Positions 19,244 to 31,180 are shown, counted from the stretch's first letter. The stretch: DNA of 64,000 bases from CAWBVG01 sp963792175 (GCA_963792175.1 CAWBVG010000049.1:1-64000); one strand, 5' to 3'. Notes: generated by a model from the letters alone, not told the origin. A program made the numbers and translations.

Positions 19244-19432
19244 TTAGGCGGCGGGCGGCGCGAGCGCGGCGGCGATGCGGACGAAGATCGCGTTCACGTT
19301 CGTGCCGGTGAGCGTGATCGCCGCGACGGCGACGAGCGCGATCAGCGCCACGAGCAGCGTGTACTCGAGCAGGTCCTGCCCCTCTTCGCCTCGCGCGAGC
19401 GCCAGCAGACGGTTGACGAGTTCCATGACCAT
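19244..19432 (-). CDS. Flp-family type IVb pilin, first gene of the Tad operon
   Basis: 62 residues from the ATG at 19432 (GAGGAAGG just upstream; the ATG at 19426 is possible). Leader MVMELVNRLLALARGEEGQ, then the pilin helix DLLEYTLLVALIALVAVAAI and tail LTGTNVNAIFVRIAAALAPP. It differs from the next pilin at only a few positions, so the two arose by duplication. Being promoter-proximal with a strong ribosome site, it is the best candidate for the major pilin. Confidence 0.9.
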   Translation of the reverse strand: MVMELVNRLLALARGEEGQDLLEYTLLVALIALVAVAAITLTGTNVNAIFVRIAAALAPPAA

Positions 19433-19829
19433 GACACCTTCCTCCGCGCGTCTCGTTCGGACGCGCATTCGTGTGTGCGAAATGCGGTCACGCCTTGATG
19501 CAGCGACCGCGCGACGATTGATGAAAACGCAACGGGTGTGCCACGCGCGCCGCGAGCACGTGCCGACAACGCGGCAAACCGCCATGCGTGGGTGCGTTTA
19601 GCGGCATCGCGCGAGGTCGATTTGCACCGCCGCCGATCAGGCCGCGCGGGTGCCGCAGCCGGCACATTTGTAATCGGGCGGCGAATTTGCGAGCCAGGGC
19701 CGTCGTGTCGAAAGAGGACACCGCGGCGCCGCAGGCCAGTCAAATCGCGAAAAACCCCGCGATATCGGGCCCTTGGCGGCTCCCGGCGGGGATCAGTAGA
19801 GACGGAACGACAATTGCGATTACCCGGTT
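19433..19829. other. divergent intergenic region of the Tad operon
   Basis: About 400 bases with no supportable gene between the first pilin (minus strand) and the small membrane protein (plus strand). It should hold the promoter of the 13-kb Tad operon. On the minus strand near 19675-19700 there is TGGCTCGCAAATTCGC, only a partial match to a sigma-54 site, so no promoter is called. An ATATCG-centred palindrome lies near 19756-19770. Confidence 0.45.
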
Positions 19830-20102
19830 ATGCGTCGCGCTTTCGACAATGCACTGCTGTCTGCCGGAGCGGCCGTCATCCTGGTGCTCGTCCTGGTGGC
19901 GCTTGACCCCAATGTCCGCGCCCAGGTCTGGCGGCAGGCGGCGACGTCGCCTTCGGTCCACCTGGCCGATGCGTCGCAACAGGCCAACCACATCGCGCAC
20001 ATCCTGTACGCGGCGGTGCGCGACCAGAGCTTCGCGAACGCGCCGATGCTGATCTTCGGCGTTGCCGCGGCCGTCCTCGTGATGTTCATGTTGCGGACCT
20101 AG
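19830..20102 (+). CDS. small membrane protein divergent from the Tad operon
   Basis: 90 residues with two hydrophobic segments (LLSAGAAVILVLVLVALDP near the start and MLIFGVAAAVLVMFMLRT at the end) separated by a polar loop. No family is recognised. The next gene begins eight bases after its stop, so the two are probably co-transcribed. A clear ribosome site is not visible. Confidence 0.65.
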   Translation: MRRAFDNALLSAGAAVILVLVLVALDPNVRAQVWRQAATSPSVHLADASQQANHIAHILYAAVRDQSFANAPMLIFGVAAAVLVMFMLRT

Positions 20103-20110
20103 TCTTTTCG

Positions 20111-21809
20111 ATGCCGATCATTCTGGCCGTCGAACCGGACCACAAACAGGCCGCGCGTCTCGCGGCGATCGTCCGCCATCACGTCGGGGCGGAGCTCGTC
20201 ATCGGCGACACCACCGAACGCGCGCTCGACGCACTGGGGTCGCGCGTCCCCGACATGGTGCTGGTGCCGGCGCTGCTGTCCCCGCAAGACGATGCGTCGC
20301 TCGCCGCGGCGCTGCGCGTCATCGCCGCCGCGGCGCACGTCCGGACGCTGACCATTCCGGTGCTCGGCAGCGGCAAACAGCAATCCGCCTCCGGCGGCCT
20401 GCTCTCCCGCTTTCGTCGCGGCCGCGCGGAGTCGCCGGAGCCCGATGGCTGCGATCCGGCGGTCTTCGCCGAACAGATCACCGCGTATTTGAAGGAAGCC
20501 GCCGCGGAGCGCGCCGAGCGCGAAGACTATCCGGCATCGCCGGCCGCCGGTATCGCCGACCGGTCTCAACCGGTACACGCGGCTCGCGACATCGTTCCGA
20601 CCGCCCAGGGGTTCGAAGCCGCAGAACCGTCAGCCTTCGAGACCTACACCGGCACCGAGACGTTTGCTGCCGACACATTCGCTGGCCGACGCAATCGGCG
20701 CGGACACATTCGTTGCGGACACACTCGCTGCCGATACGTTCGCCGCCGACACATTCGCCGCCGACGCGTTCACGCCCTCCGAGACGGCTGTCCCGGCTGA
20801 GACGTTCGCCGCTGCCGAACCGTTCGCCGCGTCCAGAACGCTCAGTGCGGCCGAGCGCTACGCCGGAGCCGAGACATACGAGACCGCGACCTACGACGCG
20901 ACCCTGGCAAGCCATGAGCACGACGCGAACGTCGATACGGCATCGCCGGCGCTGGACCTGTCGAGTGAGTTGGGTCCGCTGGCGCCTCCCGCCACCGACC
21001 AGAGCATGGACGACGGCGAACCGTTCGGCACCTATACGCTTCCACCATTCGACGAAGTCCGGGCGGAAGTCGGCGCATCGCTCGACGCCTCGTTGCGGGT
21101 CCACGCCCCAACGGTCTTCGACAGGCCAATGGCGCAGTCGGCCGCCGAGTCGCCGATCGATGTCGACGAACCGATCCTGCTCGAGGGTCCGATCGTGTTC
21201 GACGATCCGTTCATGCTCGCGGAACCGGTCGTGTTCGAGCCGCCGACCATCTTCGAAACGATTGAGTTCGAGGCCGCCGAATCACCGGCCGTATTCGAAC
21301 CGCCAGTCGCCATCGAATCGCCGCTGGCCTTCCAGGCGCCTCCCGTCCAGGAATCGCCGAAGGTCGTCCAACGCGCTGCCGTCCAGCCGCCGCCGGTCGA
21401 GGCGCCGCGCGCGGCCGCGTCGGCGTCACGCGGTAAGTCGCCTGCCGCCGCGAAGCCGGCACCCGTCGCCAAAGCGCCAGTGGAACGGCCGAACGTGCTG
21501 GAGTTGGGTGCACCAGTCGGCATGACGCCGTGGCGCGCGTGGCCGCCCATCGAAGGCGTGCCGATTGAAGTGCCCGGCATCCCGGCCGTGGCGAAGGCCG
21601 ATATGCCCGACTGGAAGGAGCTGATGGCGTCGCTGCGTCAGGACATGGAACGCCGCCGCACCCAGGAGCACCGCCCGCCCCCGACGCGCAAGCCGCGAGC
21701 GAAGACCGAAAAACCGGCCGTCGACGAATGGGGACTCTTCGATCCCGAGCAGTGCGGGTTCTCGGCGCTGCTCGCGAAGCTCGACGAGATCACCACCACG
21801 TCACAGTAG
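20111..21809 (+). pseudogene. receiver-like protein with long repetitive acidic tail, one frameshift
   Basis: Residues 1-125 resemble a degenerate response-regulator receiver domain (MPIILAVEPDHKQAARLAAI, VPDMVLVPALLSPQDD, IPVLGSGK). The aspartate expected as phosphate acceptor is replaced in the VLVPALL strand. The frame changes near 20676 inside a repetitive region. The tail has a pentapeptide repeat (ADTFA, VADTL, AADTF, five or more units), then a second repetitive acidic/proline section (FDDPFMLAEPVVFEPP, ESPAVFEPPVAIESP) and a conserved-looking C-terminus (WRAWPPIEGVPIEVPG, DEWGLFDPEQCGFSALLAKL). The shift falls in repeats, so slippage or assembly error is likely. Role unknown; its place beside the Tad operon suggests regulation or scaffolding. 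Confidence 0.7.
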
Positions 21810-21840
21810 CAGCAGGCTCTCTCTTCACAGGTTGGCGCCA

Positions 21841-21875
21841 GCCCCTAGCCCTAGCAGCTAGCCCCTAGCCCCTAC
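21841..21875. repeat. CTAGCCCCTAG word repeat
   Basis: Four to five copies of CTAGCCC sit between the convergent ends of the receiver-like gene and the next minus-strand gene. Related words occur at 25033-25118 and 29540-29553. Confidence 0.65.
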
Positions 21876-22660
21876 TGTTTCTTTGGAGCATGAGCGACGG
21901 CGGTCTCGTACTGCTTGGCGACGAAGTCCGCATACGTCCGGACCGAGCGGTCCACATCGTCTTCGCTTCCGGCCTTCGCCTTTTGGAGAAGTGCATCGAC
22001 GGCCTCGCGTGCCGTGCGGCGCGGTTCCGACTCGTCGGTCCCCGATTGCAGGCGCTGCCGCAGGTCCTCGAGCGCGGCCATGCCACGCTTCGAAGCCAGC
22101 ACTGTGCGGAACGCATCGGCGACCTGACGCAACTGTTCGCGTTCGGTCGCGCGGTGATCGAAGAATGTCTTGAGAGCCGCGGGATCGCCCAGACCGGTTC
22201 CATCCTGCAGGATCAGCGCGGTCAGCTGGACGCTCGCATCCGCACCGGCCGCATCCACCGGCAGCGCCCGTGACTGCCCCGGCATGATGCGATCGAGATG
22301 CGGCTGCGCGCCGGGGAGATTGCCGGTCACCTCACTGAGATAGACGTCCGCCGAGTGCCCCTCGCGATGCACGCCCGTGGCGGTCGGCGTCGCCACGGTG
22401 AAGCTCCAGGCGGTAATCGGCTGAGTGCCGGTGTTGGCCAATTCGACGCGCGCCGGCGAACCGGGCATGACACGAATCGTCGCCGGAAATCCGCCTTCGC
22501 TCGTCTGGCGGCCGGCGAGCTTCGGCGAGACAGGTCCGCCTTCGCTCGTCTGACGGCCAACGAGCTTCGGCCCGCCTTCGCTCTGGCGCACTTCCGCGAG
22601 CTGCGGCGAGGCAGGCAGCAGCAGCGTGGTTGCCAATGTTAGCGACACCGCCAGAGTCAT
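21872..22660 (-). CDS. secreted protein with inserted GRQTSEGG repeats
   Basis: 262 residues. A signal peptide (MTLAVSLTLATTLLLPA) is followed at once by three tandem peptide units, SPQLAEVRQSEGG, PKLVGRQTSEGG and SPKLAGRQTSEGG, then an immunoglobulin-like section (IRVMPGSPARVELANTGTQP, ITAWSFTVATPT) and a helical C-terminal half (FDHRATEREQLRQVADAFRT, ARTYADFVAKQYE-like end). The repeats are encoded by copies of a short interspersed DNA element rather than being part of the fold. I do not recognise the family. No frameshift. Probably periplasmic. Confidence 0.7.
   Translation of the reverse strand: MTLAVSLTLATTLLLPASPQLAEVRQSEGGPKLVGRQTSEGGPVSPKLAGRQTSEGGFPATIRVMPGSPARVELANTGTQPITAWSFTVATPTATGVHREGHSADVYLSEVTGNLPGAQPHLDRIMPGQSRALPVDAAGADASVQLTALILQDGTGLGDPAALKTFFDHRATEREQLRQVADAFRTVLASKRGMAALEDLRQRLQSGTDESEPRRTAREAVDALLQKAKAGSEDDVDRSVRTYADFVAKQYETAVAHAPKKQ
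22491..22614 (-). repeat. three tandem copies of an interspersed GCGAAGGCGGG element
   Basis: On the minus strand the unit at 22571-22614 begins CTGCCTCGCCGCAGCTCG and ends GAGCGAAGGCGGG (44 bases). Units at 22536-22572 and 22491-22530 share AAGCTCG, CGCCAGACGAGCG-like middle and the same end. The same 44-base unit occurs inside gatA at 61568-61611, and shorter relatives occur at 58282-58314 and 2882-2917. Confidence 0.8.
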
Positions 22661-22692
22661 GAACGATCTCCTGGCGCGGCTGGGTTAAGGGC

Positions 22693-23260
22693 TCAGTGCA
22701 CGCCGCGCGACATCTGCAGCGCCGCAGGATCGGCGCCGAGCCGGCGAATCGCCGCCTCCCACATCTGCTCGGGCGGCGTGTTGAAGATCAGATCGCGGTC
22801 GACGTCGCTCATCAGCCAGGCCGAGGCTTCGAGCTCCGCTTCGAGCTGGCCCGGCCCCCAGCCGGAGTAGCCGACGATGAGCCGGGCCATCGGCGGCGGC
22901 GTCGGCTCGAGCAGGCGCCGCAGCAGATCGGGCGACGTCGACAGATAGAGGCCTTCGGCGATCGCGCATCGCGCTCAGCTGTTCCGCGTCGTCCGGCTCG
23001 TGGCCGACCAGCATCCAGCTGCGCTGCGGCTCCACCGGTCCGCCGACCCACACCTGCAGCTCGCGGTCGGTCGACACCGGCGGATCGAGGTTCACCGTCA
23101 CGCGGCCGGTGCGTCATCAGCGGCCGATTGACGACCAGCCCGAACGCGCCGTCCTCGTTGTGCTTGCACAGCAGGACGACGGTGCGGTTGAAGTTCGGAT
23201 CCTTGAGCTGCGGCATGCGACAGCAGGAACGACGGGGCCAGCGAATGCCCGGGGCGTCAT
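22693..23260 (-). pseudogene. YqgE/AlgH family protein, frameshifted
   Basis: The start at 23260 (MTP, then in the shifted frame GHSLAPSFLLS) leads to MPQLKDPNFNRTVVLLCKHN and EDGAFGLVVNRPL, the defining YqgE start. A second frame has LQVWVGGPVEPQRSWMLVGH and the third the end ARLIVGYSGWGPGQLEAELE, DRDLIFNTPPEQMWEAAIRR, LGADPAAL. At least three shifts are needed. YqgE is widespread but its function is not settled; AlgH in Pseudomonas is linked to transcriptional control. Confidence 0.85.
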
Positions 23261-23294
23261 GCGTCTTGTTTTCCCACGAGGCTGCCAGGAGCGG

Positions 23295-23980
23295 CTACGA
23301 AAACACCGCGCGGTCACGGCTGCGTTTCGATGATAACGCCCGCGCGACGGCCCGCAAGTCGTCGGTGAAGCGCTTCAGCTCTCGCGCCGCGCCTCGTCGT
23401 CGGGCGCGCGCAGGATCGACGAGGATGCACGGTCGCCATGCACGAGCGGCGCGAGCGGAGAGGCGACGAACTCGCCGCGATGCGCCGTCACCTTGAACTG
23501 CCGGCCGAGAAGCGCCTGCGCCGCGGTCGCGCCGAGGCAGACGATCGCGCGCGGCTTGACGAGCGCGATCTCGGTGTCGAGCCACGGACGGCAGGCGGCG
23601 ACTTCGCGCGCGTTCGGCTTCTTGTGGATGCGCCGCTTGCCGCGCGGCTCCCACTTGAAGTGTTTGACGACGTTGGTGACGTAGACGTCCGCGCGGTCGA
23701 TGCCGGCTCCTGCGAGCGCGCGATCGAGCAGCTTGCCCGCCGGGCCGACAAACGGATGGCCGGTCAGATCCTCGGCGTCGCCCGGCTGCTCGCCGACGAG
23801 CATCAGAGCGGCGCCGGCGCGCGCCCTCGCCGAACACGGTCTGCGTGCCGCGCTTCCACAGGTCGCACGCCCGGCATCCGTCGCCGCGGCGCGGACGCTT
23901 CTCAGCGTCGGGCGGTCCGGAATGAGCGTCAGCGGCGTCGGTTGGCGGCCGCTTCGCCATCGCTCGCGAGTGCTGGACAC
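23295..23980 (-). pseudogene. udgX: UdgX-type uracil-DNA glycosylase, frameshifted
   Basis: The central part reads GEQPGDAEDLTGHPFVGPAG, KLLDRALAGAGIDRADVYVT, NVVKHFKWEPRGKRRIHKKP, then AIVCLGATAAQALLGRQ. The GEQPG motif and the inserted KRRIH loop are the hallmark of UdgX, the family-4-like glycosylase whose histidine in that loop bonds covalently to uracil-containing DNA. The N-terminal cysteine region (ACDLWKRGTQTVFGEGA) and the end (ELKRFTDDLRAVARAL, stop at 23295) lie in another frame, so three shifts occur near 23870, 23825 and 23385. The start overlaps the end of queG; GTG 23980 is the likely start, ATG 23960 the alternative. Confidence 0.85.
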
Positions 23981-25002
23981 CGATCCCGCAGAGCCCGCAG
24001 AGATGCCGGCGTGCGATTCCTCACGATCTCGGCGAGCTCTGCGTTCGGATACCGTATCCGACCCCGTGCTGCATTTGCGAGCGGCGACGGCGATGTTGCG
24101 TCGCAGACCTTGCACCTTCGTGCGTCGCATCGCGCTGCCGCGCAGCGCCGACGGACAGCTCCTCGTCGCTGCGCCGCGACAGCGTCAGCAGGTCGACGCG
24201 GTCCCACGCCGGCCGCGGCTGCCACGCGGGATCGGTCGAGCGCGGCGCCACGGCGTTCCACGGACAGACTTCCTGGCAGATGTCGCAGCCGTAGACATGC
24301 GAGCCGATGCCGGCGCGAGCGCGTCCGGAATGTCGCCGCGCAGCTCGATCGTCAGATACGAAATGCAGCGCGTCGAATCGAGCACGCCCGGCGCGACGAG
24401 CGCCTGCGTCGGACACGCCTCGAGGCACAGCGTGCAGGTGCCGCACTGATCGAGCGCCGGCGCGTCGACGTCGAGCGGCAGGCTGCAGATGATTTCGCCG
24501 AGGAAGATCCACGATCCGAGCTCGCGGGTTGATGACGCAGGTGTTCTTGCCGATCCAGCCGATGCCGGCGTGCTGCGCGTAGACGCGCTCCTGCACCGGG
24601 CCGGTGTCGACGTAGGCGCGCGCGTCGAACGGCTCCGCGCGACGCGTCGCGCATCCAGGCGCAGCAGCGCGTCGAGCCGCGCCGCCGATCACGTCGTGAT
24701 AGTCGTCGCCCCACGCGTAGCGCGCGATCTGCGCCGCCGGCGCGTCGGCGGACTCGGTCGAATACGGGCGATCGGTGTTGTAGACGGTCGCGGTGACGAT
24801 GACCGTGCGCGCCGACGGGAGGACGTGGCGGACGTCGGCGCGGCGCTCGGCGGTGCGATGCAGATACGCCATCTCGCCGGCGTAGCCGCGATCGAGCCAT
24901 TCGCGGTAGAAACTGCAGCTCGGGATGATCCGCCGCCGGCGCGATGCCGCACGCGTCGAAACCGAGCTCGCGCGCCTTGGCTTTGATCTCTGACGATGTC
25001 AT
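23929..25002 (-). pseudogene. queG: epoxyqueuosine reductase QueG, frameshifted
   Basis: Order of pieces: MTSSEIKAKARELGFDACGI (start 25002), HRTAERRADVRHVLPSARTV, YAWGDDYHDVI, IGWIGKNTCVINPR, the first 4Fe-4S motif DQCGTCTLCLEACP, LDSTRCISYLTIELRGDIP, the second motif YGCDICQEVCPWN, and RRTKVQGLRRNIAVAA followed by RYPNAELAEIVRNRTPASLR to the stop at 23929. The cobalamin-binding and both cluster regions are present. QueG reduces epoxyqueuosine to queuosine in tRNA. Five or so shifts break the frame; all key residues survive, which argues for sequence error. Confidence 0.9.
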
Positions 25003-25032
25003 CTGCGTGCATGGCGCGCTCGCCGCGTCATG

Positions 25033-25118
25033 GCTGAGGCCTAGGGCTAGCTGCAGGCGACTCTCCGACGGCTAGCCGAGTCGCGACTCCGATCCTGCAG
25101 CTAGCCTCGAGCCACTAG
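25033..25118. repeat. nested CTAGC hairpin downstream of acnA
   Basis: GGCTAGCTGCAGG at 25045-25057 is a perfect 13-base inverted repeat of CCTGCAGCTAGCC at 25094-25106, and CGACTC/GAGTCG pair inside it. It lies just after the acnA stop and before queG on the same strand, so it may end or attenuate acnA transcription. No T-run follows, so it is not a classic intrinsic terminator. Confidence 0.6.
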
Positions 25119-25128
25119 CCGTCGACGG

Positions 25129-27886
<2,758 letters not shown>

Positions 27887-27999
27887 CAATCGAACCTCAA
27901 AAAACGAAGATCGTACCACGCGGGGTCGCAGCGGAGACCTCATCCTCTCCCGGCTCCTGGCGCCCGAATCCAACTGCCGCGCAGCGCTATGTCGCCAAA

Positions 28000-28020
28000 A
28001 TCGTGCAGAAGATGCACGAT
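28000..28020. promoter_or_regulatory. 8-base inverted repeat between acnA and amtB
   Basis: ATCGTGCA and TGCACGAT are perfect reverse complements separated by GAAGA, in the 242-base region between the divergent acnA and amtB starts. A second weaker pair, TATCAG and CTGATA, lies at 28081-28100. Both could be operator sites for a dimeric regulator; which one is not known. Confidence 0.4.
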
Positions 28021-28128
28021 ACTACGGCCAGACTCGTGAAAATTGAGCGCATCTGCAGTCAGCGTTCCTAATTTCATGCATATCAGGCACGATTCTGATA
28101 ACATCACAGCTCAACGGAGGTCCGCGGG

Positions 28129-29519
28129 ATGACGTTGGCACAGGTCAGGAGCAAAACAGAACGGATTCGGGAGTTTTCGGCACTGCCGTTCCTGCTGGTC
28201 GCCGGCATCAGCGTCGCCGGCGCGTTGTTCCGCGCTGCGCCGCAGGCGGTGACCGGCGGTCCGCTCATCGCCGGCGACGTCGCGTGGATGCTCACCGCCA
28301 CGGGTCTCGTGCTGCTGATGACGCCGGGGCTGTCGTTTTTCTACGGCGGCATGGTCCGCACCAAGAACGTCGTCTCGACGATGCTCCAGAGCTTCGTGGC
28401 GATGGGCGTCATCAGCATGCTGTGGATCGTCGTCGGCTTCAGCCTGGCGTTCGGCGACAGCATTCGCGGCGTGATCGGCAATCCGCTCGACCTTCTTCAT
28501 GTTCACGCGGCGTGGGCGCGCAGACCCATCCGGATCTCGCGCCGACGATCCCGCTGATCCTGTTCGCGCTGTTTCAGCTGAAGTTCGCCATCATCACGCC
28601 GGCGCTGATCACCGGATCGTTCGCCGAGCGCGTGCGCTTCACGAGCTACCTGCTGTTCATGTGCCTGTTCAGCATCTTCGTCTACTCGCCGCTGGCGCAC
28701 TGGACCTGGCACCCCGACGGGTTCCTGCACAAGCTGGGCGTGCTCGATTTCGCCGGCGGCACGGTGGTCCACATGTCGGCCGGCTTCGCCGCGCTGGCCG
28801 GCGCGATGGTGCTTGGGCGCCGTCGGACGCATCAGGCAGGCGAAGCGCACACGCCCGCAAACATTCCCTTCGTCATCCTGGGGACCGGGATGCTCTGGTT
28901 CGGCTGGTTCGGCTTCAACGCCGGCTCGGCGCTGTCGGCGTCGGGCCAGGCGGCGATGGCGTTCGCGACGACCAACACGGCGTCAGCGGCCGCGGCGCTG
29001 GCGTGGATCTTCTTCGACGGCATGCGCGGGCAGAAGCCATCGGCGCTCGGCGGCTGCGTCGGCGCGGTCGTCGGGCTCGTCGCCATCACGCCGGCGGCGG
29101 GCTACGTCAGCATCGGCGAGAGCATCTTCATCGGCACCGTCGCGAGCGTGATCTCGAACCTCTGCGTGCACTGGAAGAACAAGGCGTCGACGCTGGACGA
29201 CACGCTCGACGTCTTCCCGTGCCACGGCGTCGGCGGCATGGTCGGCATGCTGATGACCGGTTTGTTCGCCAAGGATGTCGGCCTGACGTCCGGTCACGCG
29301 TACACGTTCTTCGTGCACTGCGGCGCGCTCCTGTTCGTCGCTGCGTTCTCGTTTGGCGGTTCGTACGTGCTCTACAAGCTGACCGATGTGATCATCCCGC
29401 TGCGGGTCTCGTCGGACCAGGAAGAACTCGGCCTCGATCTCAGCCAGCACGGGGAAGTGATGCAGGACACTGCGGCGGTCGCAGGCTCGCCTGAACCGCT
29501 GCTCGCCAAGACCGCTTGA
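28129..29519 (+). pseudogene. amtB: ammonium transporter, one frameshift
   Basis: Starts after GGAGG with MTLAQVRSKTERIREFS. The Amt fold is clear: DVAWMLTATGLVLLMTPGLS, FFYGGMVRTKNVVSTMLQSF, after the shift near 28495 LAPTIPLILFALFQLKFAII, TPALITGSFAERVRF, DFAGGTVVHMSAGFAALAGA, FGWFGFNAGSALSA, DDTLDVFPCHGVGGMVGMLM and SDQEELGLDLSQHGE at the end. The twin pore histidines are in VVHMS and PCHGVGG. It is an inner-membrane trimeric ammonium channel. No glnK gene lies next to it, which is less common. Confidence 0.92.
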
Positions 29520-29553
29520 GTGCCAATCCGTCGGGCTGAGGCTAGGGGCTAGC

Positions 29554-29574
29554 GGTGCTAGTGTAACTAGCACC
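29554..29574. terminator. hairpin downstream of amtB
   Basis: GGTGCTAGT and ACTAGCACC are perfect 9-base arms around GTA, 35 bases after the amtB stop. There is no following T-run, so it may be a Rho-linked or stabilising hairpin. It belongs to the CTAG-rich words that recur between genes here. Confidence 0.45.
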
Positions 29575-29620
29575 TCGACGAGGGGCTCGCCGCCATCGCG
29601 CGCGGCCCTGGTGTCTACAC

Positions 29621-31087
29621 ATGCCGCACAACTGGACGGAAGACGAGATCCGGCGCGTCGGCTATCGCGTCGTCGATCTGATCGCCGAGCACCTGACGCA
29701 GCTGCCGAGCGCATCGGTCTTTCGTCCGGTGCCACCCGAGCTTCAGGAACACTTTCACTCGACGCCGGCGCCTGCCGCCGGCGAATCACCGGACGGCATC
29801 CTCCGCGAGTTCCGCGACACGATCGCGCCGTTCCCCTTCGGCAACGGGCACCCGCGCTTCTGGGGCTGGGTGAATTCGCCGCCGTCGGTGATGGGCATCT
29901 TCGGCGACGCGCTCGCCGCCGCGATGAATCCCAGCTGCGCCGGCGGCAATCATGCCGCGATCTACGTGGAGCGTCAGGTCGTCGGCTGGTTCCGCGACCT
30001 GCTGGGATTGCCGCCCGAGGCGAAGGGGCTGCTGGTGAGCGGCGGTTCCATGGCAACGCTGACCGCGCTCGCCGTCGCACGGCACGTCAGGTGCGGCGTC
30101 AACGTCCGCGCGGACGGCTTGCGGGGCGCCGAACAGCCGTTTTCGTTCTACTTGTCGGCGGAGTCGCACGGGTGCGTGCGCAAGGCGATTGAGCTCCTCG
30201 GATTCGGGAGCGCGTCGATTCGTACGATCCCGATCGACGACGACGACCGGATGAACGTGGCCGCGCTCGACGCGGCGCTCGCCGCCGATCGTGCCAACCA
30301 CATCACGCCGATCGCCGTTGTCGCGTCGGCCGGCACGACGAACACGGGCGCAATCGACGATCTCGCCGCGATCGCCGGCACCTGCCGCCGGCACCAGGTG
30401 TGGCTGCACGTGGATGCCGCGTACGGCGGGCCCGCGATCCTGGCCGACGCGTATGTCGATCGTCTTCGCGCGCTCGCCGAGGCCGACAGCGTCGCGCTGG
30501 ATCCCCACAAATGGCTGTTCGTGCCGGTCGAAGCCGGCCTCGTCTTCGTGCGTGACGCGGAGGCGATGCGCTCCGCGTTCAGCCTGGTCCCGCCGTACCT
30601 GCGCACGGACGGCAGCCTGACCGGCGTGGGTGGACCGATCTGGTTCAGCGAGTTCGGCTTCCAGCAGACGCGCGGCTTCCGCGCGCTGAAGGTCTGGATG
30701 GCGATGAAGGAATTCGGCCTGGCCGGTTACAAGGCGGCGATTGAGGCGAATGTGGCGCTGGCTGCGTACCTGGCGGACTGCGTGCGCGCGTCGCCGGAGC
30801 TCGAGCTGATGGCGCCGCCCGGGTTGAGCGTCGTCTGCTTTCGCGTGGCGGGACGAAATAACGAGGACGAAGGCGCGATCGCGGCCATCAATCGCACGCT
30901 GCTCGATCGCCTCCAGCTGGGAGGCGAGGCCTTTCTTTCCGGCACCGAGTTGCGCGGCCGCTTCACGCTCCGCGCCTGCATCGTCAACTACCGCAGCACG
31001 CGTCAGGACATCGACGCGATGCTCGACGCCGTCCGGCGTCTCGCGCGCGACACGGAGGCTGCTGTGTCGACGCCGTCGGTAAGCTGA
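29621..31087 (+). CDS. PLP-dependent decarboxylase, aromatic amino acid type
   Basis: 488 residues, intact. Group II pyridoxal decarboxylase: N-terminal MPHNWTEDEIRRVGYRVVDL, the substrate region PFPFGNGHPRFWGWVNSPPS, GLLVSGGSMATLTALAVARH, SAESHGCVRKAIELLGFG, WLHVDAAYGG, and the PLP lysine in DPHKW (Lys297). Length and motifs match aromatic-L-amino-acid/glutamate-type decarboxylases. The product would be an amine such as tryptamine or tyramine, but substrate cannot be read from sequence. Stands alone between amtB and a repeat cluster. Confidence 0.9.
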   Translation: MPHNWTEDEIRRVGYRVVDLIAEHLTQLPSASVFRPVPPELQEHFHSTPAPAAGESPDGILREFRDTIAPFPFGNGHPRFWGWVNSPPSVMGIFGDALAAAMNPSCAGGNHAAIYVERQVVGWFRDLLGLPPEAKGLLVSGGSMATLTALAVARHVRCGVNVRADGLRGAEQPFSFYLSAESHGCVRKAIELLGFGSASIRTIPIDDDDRMNVAALDAALAADRANHITPIAVVASAGTTNTGAIDDLAAIAGTCRRHQVWLHVDAAYGGPAILADAYVDRLRALAEADSVALDPHKWLFVPVEAGLVFVRDAEAMRSAFSLVPPYLRTDGSLTGVGGPIWFSEFGFQQTRGFRALKVWMAMKEFGLAGYKAAIEANVALAAYLADCVRASPELELMAPPGLSVVCFRVAGRNNEDEGAIAAINRTLLDRLQLGGEAFLSGTELRGRFTLRACIVNYRSTRQDIDAMLDAVRRLARDTEAAVSTPSVS

Positions 31088-31088
31088 C

Positions 31089-31136
31089 CCGGCACCGATC
31101 CCGGCACCGATCCCGGCACCGATCCCGGCACTGATC
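31089..31136. repeat. four tandem 12-base units CCGGCACCGATC
   Basis: Three exact copies and one with a single change directly follow the decarboxylase stop codon. A further partial unit (CCGGCACCGA) lies at 31184-31193, beyond the palindrome. Confidence 0.9.
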
Positions 31137-31151
31137 CCGACACGCGCCAGC

Positions 31152-31180
31152 CAGGGGTCGGATACAGTATCCGACCCCTG
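31152..31180. repeat. perfect 13-base palindrome with CAG loop
   Basis: CAGGGGTCGGATA and TATCCGACCCCTG pair perfectly around CAG. A shorter form with the same core (TCGGATA, CCG, TATCCGA) occurs at 24044-24060 near the end of queG. It resembles REP-type palindromes, which are often moved by Y1 transposases; no such transposase is in the window. Confidence 0.85.

Noticed and set aside
19675..19700. Sigma-54-like site TGGCTCGCAAATTCGC upstream of the pilin
   Set aside because: The -12 part is TTCGC rather than TTGCA, too weak to call.
20660..20690. Programmed frameshift in the receiver-like gene
   Set aside because: No slippery heptamer is apparent, and similar one-base breaks occur throughout the window, so error is simpler.
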